From: Fluviispira multicolorata
GTDB taxonomy: Bacteria; Bdellovibrionota_B; Oligoflexia; Silvanigrellales; Silvanigrellaceae
Direction of reading: 5' to 3'
Assembly (NCBI RefSeq): GCF_009208585.1
Contig: NZ_WFLN01000007.1
Location: forward strand, 248,001 to 312,000
DNA length: 64,000 bases
Positions 16,720 to 26,093 of this stretch are shown piece after piece. Below the pieces are notes generated by a model that was not told the origin of the DNA, did not search any database, and was given only the letters and a program-made list of their open reading frames with translations. Position 1 is the first letter of the stretch. The number at the start of each line of letters is the position of its first letter. Position numbers and translations under genes: made by a program.

Positions 16720-18423
16720 ATGGATGCTTTTTACGCTACGATTATTGAAGATATGAAGAATATCGTTTCAGCAAATGAAATAAAGTTTGAAGAACGTACT
16801 CATATGCAGTACGAGCAAACTTTAATTATTGCTAAAGATAAAATTGTTGATGTCATGCTTTGTCTTCGTGACAAACATAAATTTGAATTTATGATGGATC
16901 TCTGTGGAGTTGATTGGCCAGAACGTGAAAAACGATTTGATGTCGTTTATCATTTATTATGTCCAACATCTAATAAACGCTTGCGTGTAAAATGCGAAGT
17001 GGGTGAAAAAGAGTCTATTCCAACTATAATGAGAGTTTGGAAAACCGCAGATTGGTTTGAGCGCGAAGCATGGGATATGTACGGTATTGAGTTTTCAGGA
17101 CATCCTGATCTACGCCGTATTTTGACTCACAACGAATTTGTTGGTCATCCTTTGCGTAAAGATTATGCAGCTGATCACAATCAGGCAATGCGTGGCGAGG
17201 GGCTCGATAATATTTTTGAAAGAGATCGTGAACGTCTCATGAAAAAATATGATCACGAAGATCTCATGTGGATAAATATTGGCCCTGCCCATCCAGCAAC
17301 CCATGGTACTTTACGTTTTATGTCTGTTATTGACGGCGGTGAGCGAATTAGGGAAATGGATGTTGAAATTGGATATCTGCATCGCTGCTTTGAAAAAATG
17401 TGTGAAAATCATAATTATAATCAAATTATTCCATATACAGATCGTTTAAATTATTGTTCAGCACCCATGAACAACAGTGCATTTTGTGAAACTGTTGAAA
17501 AATTAATTGGTATTAAAGTACCAGAACGCGCACAAATGATGCGAATGATTATAGATGAGCTTTCTCGTATTATGGATCATTATGTCTGTGTTGGTGCCAA
17601 TCTTGTTGACTTAGGCGCAATCACGGGGTTCTTTTATTTATTTGAAGAACGTGAATTAATTTATTCATTATTTGAAAAATTATGCGGAGCACGCTTAACT
17701 GTTTCTTTAATGCGTATTGGCGGAATGGGATTCGAAGTTCCTGAAGGTTGGCTTGAGGAATGCAGTCGTGTCGTTGATAAAATTGAAAAACGTCACGCAG
17801 AAATTGAAAGTCTTGTAACGACAAATAGAATTTTTGTTCAAAGAACAAAAGGTTCTGGAATTTTACCTAAAGATCTTGCTGTGCAATATGGCTATACAGG
17901 TCCTTGTTTACGTGCAACTGGTTATGAATACGATATTCGTAAAGAAGAACCATATTGGTTCTATGATCAAGTAAAATTTGATGTTCCTGTAGGAGTGCAT
18001 GGCGATACTTATGATCGTTACCTTGTGCGCATGGAAGAGGTTCGTCAAAGTATTAAAATTTTACGTTGGTGTTTTGTAAATATGCCTGGAGGACCTATTA
18101 ATGTTCCCGATAAAAACATCGTACTTCCAAGTAAAAAAGATGTTTATGGGAATATAGAAGGTTTAATGAATCACTTTATGCTTATCATTAAAGGTGTTCA
18201 GCCTCCAAAAGGAGAGGTTTATCACCGCAGCGAAGCAGCCAATGGTGAACTTGGATTTTATGTCATTTCCGATGGCAGTGGAACTCCTTACCGAGTGAAA
18301 TGCCGTCCACCTTGTTTTGCACTTTTAAGTGGTTTTCCAGAAATGGTGCGCGGAAATTTCCTCGCTGATGCTGTTGCTGCTTTAGGAAGTATCAACATCA
18401 TTGCAGGCGAACTTGATAGATAA
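16720..18423 (+). CDS. nuoCD: NADH-quinone oxidoreductase fused subunits C and D
   Basis: A 567-residue fusion of two peripheral-arm subunits of respiratory complex I. The NuoC part (about 1-165) has [12 protein letters not shown] (112-123), RRILT and GHPLRKDY (142-149). The NuoD part starts near 183 with GPAHPATHG (188-196) and carries [26 protein letters not shown] and HHF-like C-terminal blocks ([16 protein letters not shown]). NuoD forms much of the quinone site at the membrane junction. Fused nuoCD is known from gammaproteobacteria and scattered other groups. First gene of a five-gene nuo cluster with its own promoter. Confidence 0.96.
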   Translation: MDAFYATIIEDMKNIVSANEIKFEERTHMQYEQTLIIAKDKIVDVMLCLRDKHKFEFMMDLCGVDWPEREKRFDVVYHLLCPTSNKRLRVKCEVGEKESIPTIMRVWKTADWFEREAWDMYGIEFSGHPDLRRILTHNEFVGHPLRKDYAADHNQAMRGEGLDNIFERDRERLMKKYDHEDLMWINIGPAHPATHGTLRFMSVIDGGERIREMDVEIGYLHRCFEKMCENHNYNQIIPYTDRLNYCSAPMNNSAFCETVEKLIGIKVPERAQMMRMIIDELSRIMDHYVCVGANLVDLGAITGFFYLFEERELIYSLFEKLCGARLTVSLMRIGGMGFEVPEGWLEECSRVVDKIEKRHAEIESLVTTNRIFVQRTKGSGILPKDLAVQYGYTGPCLRATGYEYDIRKEEPYWFYDQVKFDVPVGVHGDTYDRYLVRMEEVRQSIKILRWCFVNMPGGPINVPDKNIVLPSKKDVYGNIEGLMNHFMLIIKGVQPPKGEVYHRSEAANGELGFYVISDGSGTPYRVKCRPPCFALLSGFPEMVRGNFLADAVAALGSINIIAGELDR

Positions 18424-18436
18424 GGGGCAATTTTTT

Positions 18437-18967
18437 ATGCCAGTTTTTTCACCAGAACTTATTAAAATCATTGAAGGTTTTCTCAATCGCTACGAAACAA
18501 AGCGCTCGAGTATTTTACCTATTCTTCATGCAATTCAAGATGAAAAAGATTGGATTTCAGATGAAGATGTGGACACCCTCGAAAAAAGCTTTGGTCTTTC
18601 AGCGGTCGATGTAAGAGAAGTTCTTACATTTTATACCATGTACAGACAGCAGCCTCCAAAACCTTACCGTTTTGAAGTTTGTAAAAGCATTTCCTGCTGG
18701 CTTATGGGCGCAAATGACACAATTAAAACATTGCGTCTCGAAATTGAAAAAGCAGAAAAGGAAGGTCGTCCACTTCCCTTTGAAATTCATGGTGTAGAAT
18801 GTTTAGGGCAATGCGGATATGCTCCTTCTACTTTAATAAATAAAGATCGCCATAATAATGTAACATCTGAGAAAGCTTTGCAGCTTCTAAAAGAGTACAG
18901 TGCGAAGGAATTGCCAAACGCTGCAGTTCATTGCGCTGCTGCTCTAGCTGCCAAAGCAAATAAATAA
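18437..18967 (+). CDS. nuoE: NADH-quinone oxidoreductase subunit E
   Basis: A 176-residue thioredoxin-like Fe-S subunit of the NADH dehydrogenase module. The four [2Fe-2S] ligands are C82-x4-C87 and C122-x3-C126, the normal NuoE spacing. The start at 18437 has AAGGGG 9 bases upstream; an in-frame ATG at 18401 lies inside nuoCD and adds residues the family lacks. The gap after nuoCD is 13 bases and before nuoF is 10, so the genes are co-transcribed. Length is normal. Confidence 0.95.
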   Translation: MPVFSPELIKIIEGFLNRYETKRSSILPILHAIQDEKDWISDEDVDTLEKSFGLSAVDVREVLTFYTMYRQQPPKPYRFEVCKSISCWLMGANDTIKTLRLEIEKAEKEGRPLPFEIHGVECLGQCGYAPSTLINKDRHNNVTSEKALQLLKEYSAKELPNAAVHCAAALAAKANK

Positions 18968-18977
18968 GGGAGACTCC

Positions 18978-20270
18978 ATGCCAGTTATTAAAAACGAATA
19001 TCAAGGTCGTAAGCCTGATGAATTTCGTATATTGCTCGGTCTTGAAGGTCACTCCAATGCGCGAAATATTCAAACATATATTGAAAAAGGGAATGGCTAT
19101 AAAGCCTTAGAGAAAGTCTTAAAGGGCGGTATGAGCCCTGAAGATGTTATTAACACTGTGAAAGCTTCAGGGTTACGTGGGCGTGGTGGAGCTGGTTTTC
19201 CTACCGGTTTAAAGTGGAGTTTTGTGCCAAAAGGACCTGGAGAAAAATATCTGATTACGAACTTTGATGAAGGTGAGCCAGGTACTTACAAAGATTGTTA
19301 TATTTCTGAAGTGACACCTCATTCACTTGTTGAAGGAAAAATAATTGCATCTTATGCAATTGGAGCACAAAAAAGTTATATTTATATTCGTGGAGAGTTT
19401 CACAATGAGATCAGATGGTGTGCAGAAGCTATTAAAGAAGCTTATGCTGCTGGTTATCTAGGTGAAAATATCATGGGCTCCGGCTTTACGCATCATATGG
19501 ATGTTTATTCAGGTGCAGGTGCATATATTTGTGGTGAAGAAACCGGTCTTATTTCCTCTTTAGAAGGAAAAAAAGGACAGCCCAAATTAAAACCACCCTT
19601 TCCAGCTGTAAAGGGTTACTTAGGTAAGCCAACTGTTGTAAATAATGTCGAATCTTTAGCAGTTGTTCCATGGATAATTCACAATGGTCCTGAAGCGTAT
19701 AAAAAATTTGGAACAGAAAAATCTCCAGGTACAAAATTATTTAATGTCAGTGGTCCGATTGCACGCCCTGGATGCTATGAATTGCCGCTTGGTTATCCTT
19801 TGATGCGCTTTATAAATGAAGATTGCGGAGGATTAATCGGTGGAAAAAAATTAAAAGCAATCATTCCAGGTGGCTCATCAGCTCCCGCTTTAACGGCAAA
19901 AGAATGTGAAAATCTCACTCTCGACTACGAATCCATTGCAGGTGCTGGGTCTATGCTTGGCTCTGGTGCAATCATCGTCATTCCTGAAGATGTGAGTATG
20001 GTTTCTGTACTTGAAAATTTGATGGATTTTTATGCGCATGAATCCTGTGGACAATGCACTCCTTGTCGGGAAGGAACGGGATGGCTTTATAAAATTTCTA
20101 AACATATTTTAAAAGGCAAGGGAACAAAGACAGATATGGATCGAATGTATTCAATTGCAAATAACATGCGTGGGAAAACAATTTGTGTTCTTTCCGATGC
20201 TGCAGCCGATCCTGCTCGTGCCATTGTTACCAAATTTGCACATGAATTTGAACCATATCTAAAAGGGTAA
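18978..20270 (+). CDS. nuoF: NADH-quinone oxidoreductase subunit F
   Basis: A 430-residue NADH- and FMN-binding subunit, the electron entry point of complex I. The NADH/FMN glycine-rich loop GRGGAGFPTG is at 68-77 and the FMN region has YICGEETGLI. The N3 [4Fe-4S] ligands are C357, C360, C363 and C403. Length and motifs are standard. GGGAGA sits 6 bases before the ATG. It follows nuoE by 10 bases and precedes nuoG by 4. Confidence 0.97.
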   Translation: MPVIKNEYQGRKPDEFRILLGLEGHSNARNIQTYIEKGNGYKALEKVLKGGMSPEDVINTVKASGLRGRGGAGFPTGLKWSFVPKGPGEKYLITNFDEGEPGTYKDCYISEVTPHSLVEGKIIASYAIGAQKSYIYIRGEFHNEIRWCAEAIKEAYAAGYLGENIMGSGFTHHMDVYSGAGAYICGEETGLISSLEGKKGQPKLKPPFPAVKGYLGKPTVVNNVESLAVVPWIIHNGPEAYKKFGTEKSPGTKLFNVSGPIARPGCYELPLGYPLMRFINEDCGGLIGGKKLKAIIPGGSSAPALTAKECENLTLDYESIAGAGSMLGSGAIIVIPEDVSMVSVLENLMDFYAHESCGQCTPCREGTGWLYKISKHILKGKGTKTDMDRMYSIANNMRGKTICVLSDAAADPARAIVTKFAHEFEPYLKG

Positions 20271-20274
20271 TAAA

Positions 20275-21744
20275 ATGTCAGAAACTGTTACGTTAACAAT
20301 TGATGGCAAAGAAGTCACTGTACCAAAAGGAACTTCTATCATTGAAGCAACAGAAATTCTTGGAGTAGAAATTCCTCGTTTCTGTTGGCATCCTGGCCTT
20401 TCTGTGGCGGGAGTGTGTCGATTTTGTATGGTGAAAATTGAAGGAATGCCAAAACTTCAAATTGCTTGTAATACAACGTGTACCGAAGGCATGAAAGTTA
20501 TTACGGTAAGTGATGAAGTTAAAGATGCGCACAAATGGGCGCTTGAGTTTCACCTTATTAATCACCCACTTGATTGCCCAATTTGCGATCAAGCAGGTGA
20601 GTGTGAACTACAAAATTATTATATGAAGGTTGGGCGCTATTCTTCACAAATGGATGAAGATAAGGTGCTCAAGCCAAAAGCTCTTGATGTAGGGGATAAT
20701 CTTGTTCTTGATACAGAGCGTTGTATATTGTGCTCACGTTGTGTGAGATTTGAAGATGAAGTTACAAAAACAAGTTCTTTGGGTATCTTCAACCGTGGTG
20801 ATCATTCTATTGTCGGTACTTTTCCAAATAGAAAAATCCAACATAATTACAGTTATAATATTGTTGATATCTGCCCTGTGGGTGCATTTACAGCAAAAGA
20901 TTTCCGTTTTAAGTGTCGTGTTTGGTTTCTTAATGAAACAAAAACAATTTGTCCAGGTTGTTCAACAGGCTGTAATATTACTCTGTATGAACATAAAAAT
21001 CAAAGACAATATTATCGTTTAAAACCACGTAAAAATATGGAAGTAAATGGACATTGGATGTGCGATGAAGGTCGTACTATGTATGAACATTTAAATGCGA
21101 CAAATCGGTTAGCTGTTCCAACAATAGCGGGAAAACATTTATCTTGGAATTTATTGGGTAAAGAATTCAAACAAAAGCTTGAAAATGTTAAAGGTAATGC
21201 AGATAAAGTTGCACTTGTCTTAACTCCACAATATACAAATGAAGAGTATGAAAATATTTTAACTTCATTAAAAACAATTTTAGGAAATTTACCTAAAATA
21301 TATGTTTGGCGAGACAGTGCTGAAAAAATAGATGACTTTGATGGAATATTAATGCGTGGAGATCGCAATTCAAACTCAAAAGGGCTTTCGCAAATTCTTG
21401 AAAAACATGCTGCGCAAGCTGTTACATTAAGCGGAGATTTTTCACCGCTTGCATCTTCAAGTGCGAATCTAGTTCTTGTTTTTGGACCTGAAATTGAAAA
21501 ATCATATTCTCAGTTTGCAAATGAAGTGACTCGCTTTGCTGAATTATCAAATGTTATTTATTTTGGAACGACATTAAATCCAATTACTAAAAAGTTTTCT
21601 CTAGCAATTCCGACCAAAGTTTTTGCAGAAAAAAATGGAACATTTATTAACTTTAAGGGCATTCCCCAAAAGTTAAAAGCGAATCCACTTGTTTTCCCTG
21701 CAATGAAGGGAATTGAAGATATTTTTGCAGAAATTAAAGCATGA
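20275..21744 (+). CDS. nuoG: NADH-quinone oxidoreductase subunit G, short form
   Basis: A 489-residue Fe-S subunit. The N-terminal ferredoxin domain has CWHPGLSVAGVCRFC, followed by the His-Cys cluster region HPLDCPICDQAGEC and a 4Fe-4S region with CILCSRCVRF. A fourth Cys group (CPGCSTGCNI) opens a truncated molybdopterin-oxidoreductase-like domain. E. coli NuoG is about 900 residues; here most of the C-terminal domain is missing, though the frame ends cleanly and runs straight into nuoI, so it looks like a natural short form. No frameshift is visible. Confidence 0.93.
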   Translation: MSETVTLTIDGKEVTVPKGTSIIEATEILGVEIPRFCWHPGLSVAGVCRFCMVKIEGMPKLQIACNTTCTEGMKVITVSDEVKDAHKWALEFHLINHPLDCPICDQAGECELQNYYMKVGRYSSQMDEDKVLKPKALDVGDNLVLDTERCILCSRCVRFEDEVTKTSSLGIFNRGDHSIVGTFPNRKIQHNYSYNIVDICPVGAFTAKDFRFKCRVWFLNETKTICPGCSTGCNITLYEHKNQRQYYRLKPRKNMEVNGHWMCDEGRTMYEHLNATNRLAVPTIAGKHLSWNLLGKEFKQKLENVKGNADKVALVLTPQYTNEEYENILTSLKTILGNLPKIYVWRDSAEKIDDFDGILMRGDRNSNSKGLSQILEKHAAQAVTLSGDFSPLASSSANLVLVFGPEIEKSYSQFANEVTRFAELSNVIYFGTTLNPITKKFSLAIPTKVFAEKNGTFINFKGIPQKLKANPLVFPAMKGIEDIFAEIKA

Positions 21745-21754
21745 GGCATTGATT

Positions 21755-22345
21755 ATGGGATATATTAACGTTTCAAAAGACCCTGAGAAGAGCCTAAAAA
21801 ATGGTTATTTGTCTACAACTTTGCTTGGCCTTGGACAGACAATTTCTGTTTTTGCAAAACAACTTTTTAAACTAGAAGAGTCTGTTACCATCCAATGGCC
21901 AGAAGTTGAATATAAATATTCAGAGCGCTTTAAGGGAGCTCACTTTTTAACAAAGCGTCCTGATGGACAAGTGCGTTGTACAGCTTGTTTTTTATGTGCA
22001 ACAAATTGTCCAGCTCAATGTATTAATATCGTTGCAGGACAATCTTCTGATAACGGAATTGAAAAATATCCCGTGCGTTTTGAAATTGATATTTTACGCT
22101 GCGTTTTTTGTGGTTTTTGTGAAGAAGCTTGTCCTGTGGATGCTATTCGACTTGGGCCAGAATACTCTATGGCTGGTTTACCAGAACAAAAATGGGTTTA
22201 TACAAAAGATTATCTTTTGAATAGAAGTGAAATAAAGAAACAAGTGGGCGCAAAGCAAGTTTCAAAGAAAGAAGAAAATACTAAAGATGCATCTGTCATG
22301 AGTTCTCTTCCTAATATTCATAAGTCTTCAGGAAGTGGACATTAA
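21755..22345 (+). CDS. nuoI: NADH-quinone oxidoreductase subunit I
   Basis: A 196-residue subunit with two [4Fe-4S] clusters (N6a, N6b) that pass electrons to the quinone site. The ligands lie in CTACFLCATNCPAQC and CVFCGFCEEACPVDA. The ATG at 21755 is chosen because TGAGG lies 8-9 bases upstream and because it avoids overlap with nuoG. A Lys/Ser-rich tail of about 30 residues follows the ferredoxin domain. It is the last nuo gene here: nuoH, which usually precedes nuoI, and the other membrane subunits are absent. Confidence 0.95.
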   Translation: MGYINVSKDPEKSLKNGYLSTTLLGLGQTISVFAKQLFKLEESVTIQWPEVEYKYSERFKGAHFLTKRPDGQVRCTACFLCATNCPAQCINIVAGQSSDNGIEKYPVRFEIDILRCVFCGFCEEACPVDAIRLGPEYSMAGLPEQKWVYTKDYLLNRSEIKKQVGAKQVSKKEENTKDASVMSSLPNIHKSSGSGH

Positions 22346-22377
22346 AAAATCTTTATTAATTAATTTTAAGATTTTTT
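22344..22377. terminator. bidirectional terminator between nuoI and the methyltransferase gene
   Basis: AAAAAATCTT (22344-22353) pairs with AAGATTTTTT (22368-22377) around a 14-base loop. T runs flank it on both strands. It overlaps both stop codons of the convergent genes and could end both transcripts. The stem is almost all A/T, so efficiency is uncertain. Confidence 0.55.
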
Positions 22378-23112
22378 AATAGTTCCTTCTGCAACTAAAG
22401 TAACTCCTGCAATTTTATTATAAATATTTAATTTTTTTTCTATTGAAAGAAATAGTATAAGCGCTTTATTTATAAGAACTGGAGTGGGCTTTAAATTTGA
22501 TTTAACCTTTCTATGTAAGATTCTATTAAAAAATCTGATTACTAAGACAAGTGGATAAATTGTAGCGTAAAAGAAGTATTGAGTCTCTATTTTTATGAAT
22601 TGCGAAATCCCACTTGCCAATGTTTTTTTGGTATAACGCCTATAATGATTAAGAAAGACATCATGAGGGCTCCATAAATGCATAAATGCGGGAACGGTTA
22701 TAAATGCTTTAATAGGATTGTCTTTTGTATTTATTTTTGTAAGTAAGTTATTAAAAAATTCAAGTTCAGATGGAACATGCTCTATTACATCCATAAATAA
22801 AACGGCATCAACTTTTAAATTTTCTGGCAGTTCCTTAACAAAGTGAAGACGCAGATCTGGGCTCAAGGGCAGTTCATCAAAATAATAGTCATATCCTATG
22901 AATTTCCATTGTAGTGAATGATAATCTTTTGCAAGTTCTCTTAAAAAAATTCCTGCACCACAGCCCACATCAAGTATAGTGATTGGGTTTAAAGTAGATT
23001 TTGAAAAATTTTTATCAATAAATTTTTTTAAAAGTTGATATTTCAATTGATAATACCAATGACTTATATCAATAATTTCTAAGCCTAATTGATTTTTTTC
23101 TTTTAAATCCAT
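22366..23112 (-). CDS. class I SAM-dependent methyltransferase
   Basis: A 248-residue protein with a Rossmann methyltransferase core. Motif I is ILDVGCGAG (about 46-54), followed by a GYDYY acidic-strand region and VDAVLFMDVIEHVPSE, typical of motif II/post-I. A hydrophobic stretch (FFYATIYPLVLVIRFF) in the C-terminal part suggests membrane association. The ATG at 23112 has AGAGGAA 5 bases upstream; a TTG at 23148 would add 12 residues. Substrate is unknown; small molecules or lipids are typical. It lies on the same strand as the ceramidase-like gene, 124 bases downstream of it. Confidence 0.85.
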   Translation of the reverse strand: MDLKEKNQLGLEIIDISHWYYQLKYQLLKKFIDKNFSKSTLNPITILDVGCGAGIFLRELAKDYHSLQWKFIGYDYYFDELPLSPDLRLHFVKELPENLKVDAVLFMDVIEHVPSELEFFNNLLTKINTKDNPIKAFITVPAFMHLWSPHDVFLNHYRRYTKKTLASGISQFIKIETQYFFYATIYPLVLVIRFFNRILHRKVKSNLKPTPVLINKALILFLSIEKKLNIYNKIAGVTLVAEGTIKKS

Positions 23113-23236
23113 AGATTCCTCTAGTTTATTTTGTAAATACTCTGTCAAATTATAAATTTATGTTATTGTAACTTTAAATAAAAATAAAGTGTTAAATCTA
23201 AAATTATTAAATATATAATTGGATTTTATATTATTA

Positions 23237-24694
23237 CTATTGACCTGCTGCTTTTAAAGCATTCATAAAACCAGTTATGACTACAGAAGATGTATCTGGT
23301 CCATGTAAAGTAGAACATGTTTCCATACTTTTTTCTGTATAGTTACTCGAATTCATTATATAACCTATGTAATCATTTGAAGTAGAAAGAAAAAAGTAAG
23401 ATTGAATTCCTGGAAATAATTTATTCAATTGAGTTTGAAAATCTATCTTTACATCATATAAAGGTTCACCAGGAAATAGAAAAAAATATGTTCCTTTAAT
23501 GTTAAACCAAGCTATTTTTGTAATATTATTTGTTACAGAACTGCTTTTTACTGAAAATACAGCATCTATAAAACTTTGTGGTAAACCATGGATATCAAGA
23601 CCGCATCCTGCGAAATTAAGTTTGAAATTTGGTAAGTGAATAAATAAATTTCCATATTGAAATTGGTTTGGTATTGTTGAACCAACTACTTTTTTATTTA
23701 ATACCTCCTGTATAAATCCAGTAGCATATGTATTTTTGTCTCCAAGAGGTACGGCCGATGCATTGCCAACGGTTGAGTTAAAAAAAATACATGTTTTAGA
23801 GCCTGTTACACTTTGTAATTCATTTTCAAGATATCCAGCAAGATCACTACTAAATACCAAATCATCAATGCCATACCAAGTTGGATGAACGCTATAAGCA
23901 ATAAAACATCCTAAAGAATTTGCACCGCTATCTTTAAAATTCATATAGTACACATTTGTATCGACCTGCATTCCATCAAATCGAGAGTAGTTATAACCAG
24001 AAATTTGATCATTTGTTATATCTACTGCATTTGGAGTAGATAAATTTGTATAGGCGTCACCAACTGTTTGTAGAGTTGTTGCTGTTACGGTATTATAAAG
24101 GCCTGGATTAAATCTGTCGCAAACTGCCGCAGCCCAAAATGGATTTTCAGTTAAACCTGCAGAGCCAGAATGAGTGTGAGTGGCCACGAATTGCACATTG
24201 GTTTGATCTAAATTTAAGTTTGGAAAAGTTGTTTTTAGTTGAGCCATCATTTTTATATTAAAATCAGTTGGTATTGCTATAACATCATAGCTTATTAATA
24301 AATAATATCCTATCTTGTTTGCATTATTGATTCCACTTATGAGCATTGCTTTAACGCGAGGTTGTTTGTCAATTGATGTATAAGGCTTACAATAAGTTGC
24401 TCCGTTACCAATATTTGTCATATCAGGAGGAAGAAGTCGCCGCATGGGTGCTCCGAAACCTGTGAGGCTAGTTGGGTTTATTGGGACGATAGTCCTTGCA
24501 GCGAATCCGATTTGTAAATTTCCGTTTAAATTATTAAATCCACTTGTTTCATTTTCAGAAAAAAACAATATATTTTCTGAATTAGACGTATTAAATAAAG
24601 AATGCGTCATATCAAATTGGCAAGAATTTAAAAGACTAGAAATGATAATAAAAACAATTAAATTAAAATTAATATTAAAAAACATTTTAAGCAT
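23237..24694 (-). CDS. neutral/alkaline ceramidase-like lipoprotein
   Basis: A 485-residue exported protein. The N-terminus is a lipoprotein signal ending in LNSC (Cys25). The rest resembles the N-terminal catalytic domain of neutral/alkaline non-lysosomal ceramidases: QIGFAARTIVP near 61-71, the zinc-site signature HTHSG (173-177), SVHPTWYG (268-275) and a GNASA block (310-314) where ceramidases have their GDVSP-type serine motif. Bacterial ceramidases are longer (about 640-670) and carry an extra C-terminal Ig-like domain, missing here. It may release fatty acid from ceramide or a related N-acyl lipid at the cell surface. The activity is inference. Confidence 0.72.
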   Translation of the reverse strand: MLKMFFNINFNLIVFIIISSLLNSCQFDMTHSLFNTSNSENILFFSENETSGFNNLNGNLQIGFAARTIVPINPTSLTGFGAPMRRLLPPDMTNIGNGATYCKPYTSIDKQPRVKAMLISGINNANKIGYYLLISYDVIAIPTDFNIKMMAQLKTTFPNLNLDQTNVQFVATHTHSGSAGLTENPFWAAAVCDRFNPGLYNTVTATTLQTVGDAYTNLSTPNAVDITNDQISGYNYSRFDGMQVDTNVYYMNFKDSGANSLGCFIAYSVHPTWYGIDDLVFSSDLAGYLENELQSVTGSKTCIFFNSTVGNASAVPLGDKNTYATGFIQEVLNKKVVGSTIPNQFQYGNLFIHLPNFKLNFAGCGLDIHGLPQSFIDAVFSVKSSSVTNNITKIAWFNIKGTYFFLFPGEPLYDVKIDFQTQLNKLFPGIQSYFFLSTSNDYIGYIMNSSNYTEKSMETCSTLHGPDTSSVVITGFMNALKAAGQ

Positions 24695-24718
24695 TTTCTT
24701 TCAAAAGTCTGCTTTTAC

Positions 24719-25561
24719 TTAGATGTCTAATGCAATATATATTTCTGGCAAAGGGCCAGAAGCACGAATTCCATCAAACGTCAGGGTCCAAAAGGCGACT
24801 CCAATACCGAAAATGAAAAAATTAAAGAACTCTTTGCGAAATGAAGCTCCAATAGCTTTATATTCAAGTGCAGCTGTGTTGCGAGCTCCTCCTATTTGCC
24901 TCCATGCAAGGGGGAGGCTTTGTTTATAGTAAAAATAACTCGAAAAGCTGCTATGCGACTCTTCTTGACCTTTTTCATCGTTGTGGAGAAAGCCTATACT
25001 GATGTTAGAATCAAAAACGTTTCCCCAGAGCTGCAGAAGTTGTCTTGTATCGATGTTGTATGGCGAATCCTGCAATTTATTGTCCCAAAATTTGTAGTAG
25101 ATGGAGCTTTGGAACAGCCAATTTCTTTTTCCAGCAGTTAAGTCAAAATTATTGTTAAAACCAATAGTTAAAGCATAGGTCTCGTTTGCTCCTTTGTAAT
25201 TTACCTCAGGAATGATATCGACGGACAAGGAGTCTCGATTTGAAATGTTTGTTCCACAGCTCACTCCGCTTTGTAGAACAGAATATAAAATTGGAATTTG
25301 ATTAAGAATTATATAGCAAGGAACAAACTTTAGGTTTACTATGCTTTCTGTTAAACCGAGGCGAACTGTCTTTGTCGGCAGGTCTGAATTTTCAAAAACT
25401 CTAATGTCTTGAGATGGATACAGCGTAATTTCACGAATATCCGCAAATGTGTTTTGAGTGCTAAAAGAAAAAATAACTGAAATAATCCCAAAACCGAGCG
25501 ACCTATTTAAAATAGACTTGAAAAAAGTAAGAAATAAAGTTAGGAGAGCTACTTCGACCAA
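24719..25561 (-). CDS. exported protein of unknown function, possibly outer-membrane
   Basis: A 280-residue protein, not recognised. The N-terminus has a signal-like hydrophobic stretch ending in NTFA, about 40 residues in. The mature part alternates polar and aromatic residues (SIYYKFW, SSYFYYKQ, FIFGIGVAFW), which suggests beta-strands and perhaps a small outer-membrane barrel. No ATG is in frame; the start is taken as a TTG at 25561 with AGGAG 8 bases upstream, and is uncertain. The start lies in the leader of the divergent rpsF gene, 62 bases away. It ends 24 bases before the ceramidase-like gene and may be co-transcribed with it. Confidence 0.6.
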   Translation of the reverse strand: MVEVALLTLFLTFFKSILNRSLGFGIISVIFSFSTQNTFADIREITLYPSQDIRVFENSDLPTKTVRLGLTESIVNLKFVPCYIILNQIPILYSVLQSGVSCGTNISNRDSLSVDIIPEVNYKGANETYALTIGFNNNFDLTAGKRNWLFQSSIYYKFWDNKLQDSPYNIDTRQLLQLWGNVFDSNISIGFLHNDEKGQEESHSSFSSYFYYKQSLPLAWRQIGGARNTAALEYKAIGASFRKEFFNFFIFGIGVAFWTLTFDGIRASGPLPEIYIALDI

Positions 25562-25622
25562 ACTCCTTGCTCCTCATGTCTGGGGCTCAAGTTTTAGTTG
25601 CGCGATCCATAAGGAGAATTCT

Positions 25623-26042
25623 ATGCGTGAATACGAAGCAATGATCATTGCAAAGGCTGATCTGCCTGAAGCTGAACTATCCAAGATGGTTTCTAAATGG
25701 GAGACTATCATTGGAACTGAGGGTGGACAAGTCGTCAAAAAAGACACTTGGGGTGTCCGCCGCCTTGCTTATCCAATTAATAAGCAAACTCGTGGTAACT
25801 ACTTCGTTTATGACGTAGCTACAAATCAAGCTAATATTCATGAGCTTGAACGTATTTTAAAACTCGAAGAAAATGTTCTTCGTTCTATGGTTATCAAACT
25901 TGCAGATAATGTAAATGTTGAAAATCGTCGCTTAGAGCTTCAACAACAAGCAGAAGCTGCTGCTCAAAGAGCTGCAGAAGCTGCTCGTGAAAAAGCAGAA
26001 TCTGAGTCTTTAGGCGCTCGCAGAGGCCGTGACGACGAATAA
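25623..26042 (+). CDS. rpsF: 30S ribosomal protein S6
   Basis: A 139-residue S6 protein of the 30S platform. The family core is clear (MREYEAMIIAKADLPE, then WGVRRLAYPINKQTRGNY and LERILKLEENVLRSMVIKL). A 30-40 residue Ala/Glu/Arg-rich helical tail ends in RRGRDDE. The ATG at 25623 has AAGGAGA 6 bases upstream; in-frame starts further up lie in non-S6 sequence. Its usual partner gene rpsR (S18) is not next to it; a membrane-protein gene follows instead. Confidence 0.96.
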   Translation: MREYEAMIIAKADLPEAELSKMVSKWETIIGTEGGQVVKKDTWGVRRLAYPINKQTRGNYFVYDVATNQANIHELERILKLEENVLRSMVIKLADNVNVENRRLELQQQAEAAAQRAAEAAREKAESESLGARRGRDDE

Positions 26043-26093
26043 TTTACAAAATGTTCGTTTCTATGCTTTTAAAGCTGTAATTAGAGGTTTTTC

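Noticed and set aside
20275..21744. frameshift truncating nuoG
   Set aside because: The region after the stop encodes nuoI at once and no NuoG-like sequence is found in other frames; the short form appears genuine.
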